Of a stretch of DNA of 64,000 nt, positions 57,498 through 64,000 are shown one piece after another. How positions within the stretch are numbered: position 1 is the stretch's first letter; each line of letters begins with the position of its first letter. Origin of the DNA: Pseudomonadota bacterium (lineage in GTDB: Bacteria > Pseudomonadota > Gammaproteobacteria > Burkholderiales > Burkholderiaceae_B); contig JAEXOO010000043.1 of the NCBI GenBank assembly GCA_023439305.1, positions 62,001 through 126,000 on the forward strand. The letters are read 5' to 3'. The notes beneath the pieces were generated by a model, which saw nothing but the letters and a program-made list of their open reading frames with translations, made no database searches and was not told the origin of the DNA. The translations under genes were made by a program, and so were the position numbers.

Positions 57498-59779
57498 ATG
57501 CCCTGACGGTGGGTGTGCGCGCCTTGTGCGAGTTCACAGCTCGCAGCGGCGACCTGGATCTGCGCTTTACGCCTGCGCCCAGCGCGCAGGAAGGTATGCA
57601 GGGCCATGATCGGGTGCGCTTGCAGCGACCGCCGCATTATGAATCGGAAGTGCCGCTTGAACAGGAGTTCGAGGGACTCAAGGTTCGGGGGCGAGCGGAC
57701 GGCTTCGATCCCCAATCTCGTTGCCTGGAAGAAATCAAGACCTACCGGGGTGCGCTTGAACGCGTGCCGGAACATCACCGGCGCCTGCATCGCGCACAGG
57801 CCATGATATACGCTGCCATGGTGTGCCAGGAGCGGGATCTGCCGGGCGTGACGGTCAGTGTCGTGTATTTTCATGTGGACAAGCACACGGAAACGGCGCT
57901 GGCTGACTATGCCGATCGTGCCCAGTTGCAGGCGTTCTTCGAGCAGCAATGCCGCCTGTACCAGGAGTGGGCGCGCCAGGAGCAGGCCCATCGGCAGGGC
58001 CGTGACCAGGCATGCCAAGGGCTGGTTTTTCCGTTTGACGGCTTTCGCCCGGGGCAGCGCGAACTGGCCGTGGCAGCCTATCGGGCGCAGCGCGATGCCC
58101 GTTGCCTGATGGCCCAGGCGCCCACTGGCATCGGCAAGACCTTGGCCGTCCTGTTTCCGGGGCTGAAAGCCATGCCGCAGGCCGGATTGGACAAGATCTT
58201 CTACCTGACCGCCAAGAATTCAGGCCGGCAAATGGCGCTGGACGCTCTGGATCGTTTGTCGCCGCCGGATTCGCGTCCTTGGCGGGTATTGGAATTGGTT
58301 GCACGCGACAAGCAGTGCCTTCATCCCGACAAGGCCTGTCATGGCGAGTCCTGCCCTCTGGCGCACGGATTTTACGATCGTCTGCCGGCGGCTCGCCGAC
58401 AGGCTGCCGCTGTAGCCCGGCTGGACCGGCAGGCTCTTCAGAATGTGGCCCGCGAGCACAGCATCTGTTCTTATTATCTGGGGCAGGAAATGTTGCGCTG
58501 GACGGATCTGGCGGTGGGTGACTACAACTATTTTTTTGATACCTCGGCCATGCTGCATGGGCAGACCCTGGCGCAGCAGTGGCGCAGCGCGGTGGTGGTG
58601 GACGAGGCGCACAACCTGCTGGATCGCGCCCGCAGCATGTATTCGGCTGAGTTGTCTCAGGAGCAGTTGCGCAGCGGGCGCAAGGCCGCGCCTTCGGCAT
58701 TGAAGCGCTATTTCGGCCGGCTGATGCGTGTAATGGATGATTGCCTGCCCGACGAGGGCGGCAGTCTCCTGGGACAGGACAGTGTGCCGGCCGACCTGCT
58801 GCAGGAGTGCGAGCACTTGTCGGCGCGCCTGGGCAGTCATGTTGCCGATCATCCTTTGCCGCAGGACAGTCCCTTGCTTCAGGCGTATTTTTCGGTGCTG
58901 TTCTTTACCGACCTGGCAGGGCAGTTCGGCGCGCACTCTCTGTTCGATGCTCTGATGCAGGGTGATGGCGTCACTCTGCGTCTTCGCAATGTGGTGCCGG
59001 CGCCATTTTTGCAAACGCGCTATGGCGATGCGCATGGGGTGGTGCTGTTTTCCGGTACTCTGACACCGACCGGTTTCTACCGGGATCTGCTGGGCATACC
59101 GCCAGGCAGCGACATACTGGAAGTGCCTTCGCCTTATCGGGCCGAGCAATTGCAGGTGCGCCAGTACAGCGGTTTGTCCACACGCTATGCGGATCGCCTC
59201 GCCAGCCTGGATACGCTGTGCCGCATCGTGACGCAATCCTATGCTCGGGAACCGGGCAATTATTTATTGTTTCTGAGCAGTTTTGACTACTTGCATCAGG
59301 TGCGTCAGGCGTTGCAGGCACAGTCGCCGGACGTGCCCCTCTGGTACCAGACGCCGTCCATGACGGATGAGCAGCGCGCCGATTTTCTGGCCCGCTTTAC
59401 CCCGCAAGGGCAGGGCATAGGTCTGGCCGTGCTGGGCGGAGCTTTTTCCGAAGGAGTGGATCTGCCGGGCAGCCGGTTGGTGGGGGCGTTCATCGCCACG
59501 CTGGGCCTGCCGCAGTTCAACGATGTGAACGAGTCCGTCCGGCAGGTCATGGCCCGGCTGTTCGGAGAGCGCCGGGCCTATGACTACACCTACTTGTATC
59601 CGGGCCTGCGCAAGGTCACACAGGCCGCGGGCCGTGTGATTCGCGATGAACAGGATCGGGGCTATGTGCATCTGCTGGACGAGCGCTATGGGCAGCGCCG
59701 GGTGCAGCAGCTGCTGCCGGACTGGTGGCGGATCGAACGGGCTCGGCCTCCTGTTGACGCTGAACAATCAACTGAGTGA
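57494..59779 (+). CDS. DinG/XPD-type iron-sulfur DNA helicase with N-terminal PD-(D/E)XK nuclease domain
   Basis: The 761-residue product has two parts. Residues 1-130 resemble a Cas4/RecB-like nuclease: Asp69, Glu80-Ile-Lys82 and Gln102 fit the PD-(D/E)XK pattern. Residues from about 190 on form an SF2 helicase with Walker A APTGIGKT (about 209-216), DEAH in VVVDEAHN, and four Cys (QCLHP, KACHG, ESCPL, SICSYY) that can hold the [4Fe-4S] cluster of XPD/DinG enzymes. The GTG start overlaps the FAN1 stop. Such a helicase would open DNA for the upstream nuclease. Its last 164 bp overlap the end of the opposite-strand gene. Confidence 0.85.
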   Translation: MNALTVGVRALCEFTARSGDLDLRFTPAPSAQEGMQGHDRVRLQRPPHYESEVPLEQEFEGLKVRGRADGFDPQSRCLEEIKTYRGALERVPEHHRRLHRAQAMIYAAMVCQERDLPGVTVSVVYFHVDKHTETALADYADRAQLQAFFEQQCRLYQEWARQEQAHRQGRDQACQGLVFPFDGFRPGQRELAVAAYRAQRDARCLMAQAPTGIGKTLAVLFPGLKAMPQAGLDKIFYLTAKNSGRQMALDALDRLSPPDSRPWRVLELVARDKQCLHPDKACHGESCPLAHGFYDRLPAARRQAAAVARLDRQALQNVAREHSICSYYLGQEMLRWTDLAVGDYNYFFDTSAMLHGQTLAQQWRSAVVVDEAHNLLDRARSMYSAELSQEQLRSGRKAAPSALKRYFGRLMRVMDDCLPDEGGSLLGQDSVPADLLQECEHLSARLGSHVADHPLPQDSPLLQAYFSVLFFTDLAGQFGAHSLFDALMQGDGVTLRLRNVVPAPFLQTRYGDAHGVVLFSGTLTPTGFYRDLLGIPPGSDILEVPSPYRAEQLQVRQYSGLSTRYADRLASLDTLCRIVTQSYAREPGNYLLFLSSFDYLHQVRQALQAQSPDVPLWYQTPSMTDEQRADFLARFTPQGQGIGLAVLGGAFSEGVDLPGSRLVGAFIATLGLPQFNDVNESVRQVMARLFGERRAYDYTYLYPGLRKVTQAAGRVIRDEQDRGYVHLLDERYGQRRVQQLLPDWWRIERARPPVDAEQSTE

Positions 59780-60977
59780 TGATCTGCGCCGTGGCGGCAG
59801 ACAGCGTCCAGCCCAAATGACCGTGGCCGGTGTTGTAGTACACGCCGGGGCGGCTGCCCGCCTGCACGCGGGGCATCATGTCGGGCATCATGGGACGCAG
59901 GCCGGCCCACGGCACTACGCGGTCTGTGGCCGCATCATGGAAGTTGCGGCGCGTCCAGTTCACCAGCGGGGCGATGCGATCAGCCCGTATATCTTTGTTT
60001 TCGCCATTGTATTCAGCCGTTCCCGCGACCCGCAGTCTGTCCTTGCCCAGGCGACTGGTGACGATCTTGGCTTCTTCGTCCAGCAGGCTGACCCAGGGCG
60101 CAGCCGCCTGGCTTTCGGGCGTGTCCAGATAGGCGGAAATCGAATAACCCTTGACCGGGTAAATATTGATGTAGTCGCCCAGCAGCTTGGCCAGGTGGCG
60201 GCTGCCCACTCCCGCGCACACGACCAGGGAGTCGACTTGCAGGCTGTGGGTCTGGGCGTCGGCGCCTTCCCCGGTACGCAGTTGGATCTGGTGCGGCGGA
60301 CCGCAGCGCACGCCCAGCACTTCAGTATCTTGCAAAAAGCGTACACCGCGTTTTTCGCAGGCGCGCGCCAGTCCGCGTGTGAATTTATGAATATCGCCCG
60401 TGGCGTCCGAGGGTGTAAAGAAACCGCCGTAATACGTGCCTTGCAATGTGGGTTCGATCTGATGGATTTCTTCGTTGGTGACGGTGTGGCGCTCCAGCCC
60501 GCCGCGTTTGAGCAGTTCGCTGACCTTCTTGCCCGATTCGAAACCGTAGGCTGTGTGGTAAATGTGCAGGATGCCGCGCTTTTCCAGGTCGAAATCGATG
60601 TGTTCGTCCTCGGCCCATTGGTACAGATGCTCGCGGGCGGCGATGGCCAGTTTCACGGTTTCGATGGTGTTGTGCTCATAGCCCGAGATCGCGCGCATGA
60701 ATTGGGCCATCCAGCTATATTTGTGCCAGCTAGGACGAGGGTTGAACAGCAGCGGGGCATCCTTGCGCAGCATCCATTTGATGCCCTTCATGATGGTGCT
60801 ACGGCTGTTCCAGACCTCGGCATTGCAGGCGGAGAGCTGGCCGCCGTTGGCAAACGAGGTTTCCATGGCGGGGTAGCGCAGACGATCGATGACGGTGACC
60901 TGGAAGCCTTGACGGGCAAGGGCGTAGGCAGTGGTGACACCGGTGATACCGGCGCCGATGACGGCGATGTGAGACAT
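59616..60977 (-). CDS. DadA-like FAD-dependent D-amino acid/glycine dehydrogenase
   Basis: This 453-residue DAO-family flavoprotein has the FAD motif VIGAGITGVTTAYALARQG, ETSFANGGQLSACNAEVW, KRGILHIYH and the C-terminal GHGHLGWTLSAATA. It is D-amino acid dehydrogenase (DadA)-like and passes electrons to the respiratory chain. The upstream tandem glycine riboswitch suggests that glycine (or a glycine-yielding compound) is the substrate. The last ~45 residues are Ala/Pro/His/Ser-rich, unlike the family, and this part overlaps the 3' end of the helicase gene on the other strand. AGGAG precedes the ATG. Confidence 0.88.
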   Translation of the reverse strand: MSHIAVIGAGITGVTTAYALARQGFQVTVIDRLRYPAMETSFANGGQLSACNAEVWNSRSTIMKGIKWMLRKDAPLLFNPRPSWHKYSWMAQFMRAISGYEHNTIETVKLAIAAREHLYQWAEDEHIDFDLEKRGILHIYHTAYGFESGKKVSELLKRGGLERHTVTNEEIHQIEPTLQGTYYGGFFTPSDATGDIHKFTRGLARACEKRGVRFLQDTEVLGVRCGPPHQIQLRTGEGADAQTHSLQVDSLVVCAGVGSRHLAKLLGDYINIYPVKGYSISAYLDTPESQAAAPWVSLLDEEAKIVTSRLGKDRLRVAGTAEYNGENKDIRADRIAPLVNWTRRNFHDAATDRVVPWAGLRPMMPDMMPRVQAGSRPGVYYNTGHGHLGWTLSAATAQIITQLIVQRQQEAEPVRSATSPAAAAAPGAAHSARPADAHSPDPVHRESHGPRPV

Positions 60978-61024
60978 GACAGGCTCCTGAGAGGTGGATT
61001 GCCGCCGGCTGGTGGCAATACCCC

Positions 61025-61190
61025 ATCTGTCCTGTGACCTGAGAGTTTATCCGGCGCAGCAGGCCGGGCTCCTTCGGTGGGCGCGCAGTGCGCCGCTCTC
61101 CAGATTGTCGGGCTGGTACGATCCTTTTGCCTGAGAGTTTCCGGGGTGGTTGCTCCGTCGGCGCCTGAGTGAACAGGTCTCTTTCATACC
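61025..61190 (-). ncRNA. Tandem glycine riboswitch (gcvT type)
   Basis: On the minus strand, two aptamers occur in a row. Aptamer I runs from GGTATGAAAGAGACC to CAGGCAAAAGGATCGTACC, closed by GGTA/TACC. Aptamer II runs from ATCTGGAGAG, through CACCGAAGGAGC, to AACTCTCAGGTCACAGG and CAGAT, closed by ATCTG/CAGAT. Both contain the conserved GGAGC-type and AACTCTCAGG elements. It ends 48 nt before the DadA-like start codon. It is an ON-type glycine sensor in other bacteria; no intrinsic terminator is obvious, so control may be translational. Confidence 0.93.
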
Positions 61191-61298
61191 GCCTGCGATG
61201 ACAAGCGTACAGTAGCGCCGACGACGCAGGCGGGCAATCAGGGTAAACCAAGGTGGCTTGTGGCGGTTCTCTGGACGCAGGCCGACGTTCAGGCCGAA

Positions 61299-62774
61299 TC
61301 AATCCGACCTGAAATGAGCTCCCAGGCTATGGGCGCGCGTCAGTGCGGCCTGGGCGATGAGCCAGGCGGTATCCACTCGCAAGGCCATGGCGCGACGATC
61401 AGGCGACAGAGTCCCGCGCTTGAATTGCTCGCGCCACTGCTCCAGTGTCTGGAGGGCCTGTTGCAATCCGCTTCTGTGGCGATGCAGCCCCACGTGTTCT
61501 TGCATCAGAGCTTGCAAGGCCGGCAAGGAGGGCAAACTGCCGCTGTCCTGATGATGCTGACGCAGACCTGCCAGCAAGGGCTTGGGCGCACCGGGATCGG
61601 ATCGTGCGATGGCCCGCGCAGCCGCCTGTGCCATCACCACGCATTCCAGCAGCGAGTTGCTGGCCAGCCGGTTGGCGCCATGCAGGCCGGTGCAGGCCAC
61701 CTCGCCGACCGCATACAAGCCGGGCACGGTGCTGCGGCCATGCAAATCCGTCTTTACGCCGCCGCAACTGTAATGCGCCGCTGGCGCTACCGGCACCAGA
61801 TCGCGGGACAGGTCCAATCCGCGCGCGCGGCCTTCCTGGACCGCCTGCGGAAAATGTCGTTCCAGTGTCCGCTCGCCCAGGTGACGCACATCCAGCCAGA
61901 CGTGATTGCGCTGGTCCCGGCGCATCTGCTCGGCGATGGCCCGGGAAACAATGTCGCGAGGCGCCAATTCGGCTCGGGAGTCATAGTAAGGCATGAAGCG
62001 CCGGCCTTGTGCATCCCGCAAATAGCCGCCTTCGCCCCGCAGAGCCTCGGTCAGCAGGAAGGTGGCACCGGCAGTGCGCAGGCAAGTGGGGTGGAATTGA
62101 ATGAATTCCAGGTCTTGAATGTGCGCGCCGACTCGCCACGCCAGGGCAATGCCGTCGCCCAGCGCTTCTGCCGGATTGGTGCTGTGGGAATACAGGCGTC
62201 CTAGTCCGCCGGACGCCAGCACCACGCTGTCGGCGTGCAGTGTTTCATGGGTGCCCAGACGCCTGTCGTAGATGTCAACGCCGGCGACCTGTCCTTGTTC
62301 GTCTTGACGCAGGGCCGTGACCTGGCAGTAGCGCCGCATGCCGATATGAACGGCGCTGGCCAGTTCGGCCTGCAGCGCCTGCATGATGGCCTGCCCGCTG
62401 GCATCGGCGACGTGGGCGATGCGCCGCTGGCCATGACCGCCCTCGCGGGTCAAGTGCAGGGCGCCATCCGTACCGCGGTCAAAGGGTACGTTTCTGTCAA
62501 GTAACCATTGCACCGCGTTCGGCCCAGCCTGCAGAATGTGGCGTACGACTTGCGGGTCGCCGTGGTGGGCGCCGGCGACCAGCGTGTCCTCCACATGTTG
62601 TTCCAGGCTATCTTCTGGTCCTAGCGCCGCTGCCAGCCCTCCCAGGGCGCGCGGGCTGGCGCCGCAAGGCGCGGGAGAGTGGCTGAGCAGGGTCACCGAC
62701 ACGGTGTTGGGGAGGGACAATGCCAGGGTGATGCCGGCCAGGCCGGCGCCCACGATGACGATGTGGGCTCCCAT
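61299..62774 (-). CDS. nadB: L-aspartate oxidase
   Basis: The 491-residue flavoprotein has the FAD motif VIVGAGLAGITLAL, ASPRALGGLAAA for substrate-lid contact, EFIQFHPTCLR and the GGLGRLYSHSTNP and HGANRLASNSLLE motifs. It oxidises L-aspartate to iminoaspartate for quinolinate synthesis. It is about 50 residues shorter than E. coli NadB but complete at both ends. The ATG at 62774 overlaps the nadA stop by one base (TGATG), so the two are translationally coupled. Confidence 0.93.
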   Translation of the reverse strand: MGAHIVIVGAGLAGITLALSLPNTVSVTLLSHSPAPCGASPRALGGLAAALGPEDSLEQHVEDTLVAGAHHGDPQVVRHILQAGPNAVQWLLDRNVPFDRGTDGALHLTREGGHGQRRIAHVADASGQAIMQALQAELASAVHIGMRRYCQVTALRQDEQGQVAGVDIYDRRLGTHETLHADSVVLASGGLGRLYSHSTNPAEALGDGIALAWRVGAHIQDLEFIQFHPTCLRTAGATFLLTEALRGEGGYLRDAQGRRFMPYYDSRAELAPRDIVSRAIAEQMRRDQRNHVWLDVRHLGERTLERHFPQAVQEGRARGLDLSRDLVPVAPAAHYSCGGVKTDLHGRSTVPGLYAVGEVACTGLHGANRLASNSLLECVVMAQAAARAIARSDPGAPKPLLAGLRQHHQDSGSLPSLPALQALMQEHVGLHRHRSGLQQALQTLEQWREQFKRGTLSPDRRAMALRVDTAWLIAQAALTRAHSLGAHFRSD

Positions 62775-63916
62775 CAAGCGGCTCCCACGTTCTGGAACAA
62801 GGTGCTGTGAGCGGCCAGGTCTGCCTGTACACGCAGGCTGGTTTGCCGGGCTGCTGCAAAGTCCAGCATGCGCTGCAGCGAGCGGCGGGCTTGTACCTGC
62901 AGCGCGGGGTCTATCTGAACGCCGTCTTTCCCTTGCATCAGGCTGTCTTTCAGGGCATGCAGGGAGTTCAAGCCCATCCAGGGACAGTAGGCGCAGCTTT
63001 TGCAGGTGGCGCTGTCTCCGGCGGTGGGAGCGGCCAGAAAGGTTTTGCCAGGCGCTTGTTGGCGCAGGGCATGCAGAATGCCCTGGTCGGTGGCCACGAT
63101 GAACAGATCGGCGCTGCTGGCGCAGGCTGCCTTGATCAGTTGGGTCGTAGAGCCGACCACATGGGCCAGAGCGATGACGCTGGAAGGTGATTCTGGGTGC
63201 ACCAGCACGCGAGCCTGGGGGTGTTCCTTCATCAGGGCTTGCAAGGCATCGGCCTTGAATTCGTCATGGACGATGCAGGAGCCTTGCCACAGCAGCATGT
63301 CTGCTCCGGTCTGCTGCTGAATGTACGCGCCCAGGTGACGGTCCGGCGCCCATAGCACCTTTTCTCCGCGGGCGTGCAGATGGCGGACGATATCCAGCGC
63401 GATGGACGACGTTGCCACCCAGTCCGCCCGCGCCTTCACGGCGGCGCTGGTATTGGCATAGACCACCACCGTGCGGTCCGGGTGAGCGTCGCAGAATGCC
63501 CTGAAGTCATCTGGTGCGCAGCCCAGGTCCAGCGAGCAGGTGGCTTCTTCATGCACGGCCAGTACCCGCTTTTCAGGGCTCAATAGCTTGGCCGATTCGG
63601 CCATGAATCCGACGCCGGCCACTACTATGGTGCCGGCCGGATGCTCCTGCCCGAAGCGTGCCATCTCCAGCGAATCTCCCACACAGCCGCCGGTCTCCAG
63701 CGCCAGGTCTTGCACGTCGGGGTCGGTGTAGTAATGCGCTACCAAGACGGCGTCTTGCTGGCGCAGCAGGGTATTCAGCTCGGCTCTCAGGGCCTGGGCA
63801 GCGCCAAGGGCTGTGTGTGCAGGGTCGGGAACAGCTTGCCAGGCAGTGTGGCGCTGAAGTGTAGCCGCGGTGCCAGCCTGGGGTTGGCACACGTCGATGG
63901 GGTAGTGCTGAGCCAT
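62774..63916 (-). CDS. nadA: Quinolinate synthase A
   Basis: This 380-residue enzyme condenses iminoaspartate with dihydroxyacetone phosphate to make quinolinate for NAD. It shows the three-fold NadA layout, with VLVAHYYTDPDVQDLA, GGCVGDSLEMA, TCSLDLGCAP, DRHLGAYIQQQTG and the C-terminal CKSCAYCPWMGLNSL. Three conserved Cys hold the [4Fe-4S] cluster that is essential for activity. It is the first gene of the nadAB operon. nadC is not within the window; it would be expected elsewhere, since nadB is followed by the riboswitch gene. Confidence 0.95.
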   Translation of the reverse strand: MAQHYPIDVCQPQAGTAATLQRHTAWQAVPDPAHTALGAAQALRAELNTLLRQQDAVLVAHYYTDPDVQDLALETGGCVGDSLEMARFGQEHPAGTIVVAGVGFMAESAKLLSPEKRVLAVHEEATCSLDLGCAPDDFRAFCDAHPDRTVVVYANTSAAVKARADWVATSSIALDIVRHLHARGEKVLWAPDRHLGAYIQQQTGADMLLWQGSCIVHDEFKADALQALMKEHPQARVLVHPESPSSVIALAHVVGSTTQLIKAACASSADLFIVATDQGILHALRQQAPGKTFLAAPTAGDSATCKSCAYCPWMGLNSLHALKDSLMQGKDGVQIDPALQVQARRSLQRMLDFAAARQTSLRVQADLAAHSTLFQNVGAA

Positions 63917-63927
63917 GCTTTTCCTTG

Positions 63928-63944
63928 ATGCTCGAAATGAGCAT
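63928..63944. promoter_or_regulatory. Palindrome upstream of nadA
   Basis: ATGCTC GAAAT GAGCAT, perfect 6-bp arms, 11 bp before the nadA ATG. Its position over the leader suits repression by NAD status; NadQ is a regulator described for NAD genes in related bacteria, but I cannot confirm its motif from memory. Confidence 0.5.
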
Positions 63945-64000
63945 AAATAATGAAAAAAAAGCCGGCAGACCTTATATTGCTTGCCTCCCGCCTTTGTTAT

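Noticed and set aside
1..64000. Mobile elements, CRISPR arrays, tRNA/rRNA genes, integrase or toxin-antitoxin pairs
   Set aside because: I looked for transposase motifs, regularly spaced repeats and tRNA-like cloverleaf ends and found none that hold up. The catabolic segments do not differ enough in composition to claim recent transfer.

Overview
The window is a contiguous stretch of about 60% G+C chromosome from a Gram-negative bacterium. A porin ending in Phe, a tandem glycine riboswitch, Fur-, MetR- and NsrR-type operators, and NicC, NnrS and purL/guaB/guaA genes of proteobacterial type point to a betaproteobacterium, most likely Alcaligenaceae (an Alcaligenes- or Bordetella-like relative). 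The genus is inference only. I see no tRNA, rRNA, CRISPR array, insertion sequence or phage gene. Housekeeping genes are interleaved with small catabolic and stress-response cassettes, most carrying their own regulator.

Left part (1-15.2 kb): end of a porin gene, a TatD-type DNase, the ComEC DNA-uptake channel, a tight alpha/beta hydrolase - PHP phosphatase - greB run, then the purine genes purL, guaB and guaA, with a reversed esterase-like gene between guaB and guaA.

Methionine block (15.2-20.6 kb): metR is divergent from metE, with a perfect MetR box between them. metE is followed by a DUF1852 gene (mesX) and a core-MetE gene (mesD), which makes a second, folate-independent methionine synthase next to the classical one. 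A MerR regulator / DUF2938 membrane protein pair with a textbook 19-bp-spacer MerR promoter and a YjaB-like acetyltransferase follow.

Catabolic block (22.3-36.9 kb): first a vanillate-demethylase-like reductase and Rieske oxygenase, a TIM-barrel enzyme and a LysR regulator in one operon. Then comes a GntR-centred regulon. A TauE permease and an MFS transporter run rightward. On the minus strand an operon encodes aldehyde dehydrogenase, a phthalate-dioxygenase-type Rieske oxygenase, its reductase, a GMC alcohol oxidase/dehydrogenase and a formylglycine sulfatase. The two promoters, 10 kb apart, share an identical 18-bp operator. The substrate is not known; a sulfated or sulfonated organic compound is my best inference.

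Metal, envelope and nicotinate part (37-49.4 kb): a Fur-controlled ZIP transporter converges on an orfX-sodA pair that also has a Fur-like site. These are followed by a DapA-family enzyme, a PPC-repeat protein, a secreted PIG-L deacetylase, NnrS under an NsrR-type palindrome, and a nicotinate group (NicR-like MarR, NicC, NicT-like transporter) with a perfect FNR/ANR box in front of nicC.

Right part (49.5-64 kb): PLP homeostasis protein YggS divergent from a MocR regulator, SDR/LysR, nitroreductase, EamA exporter/MarR, a FAN1-type nuclease translationally coupled to a nuclease-helicase fusion (candidate crosslink-repair module), a glycine-riboswitch-controlled DadA-like dehydrogenase, and nadA-nadB of NAD synthesis running off toward the window edge.
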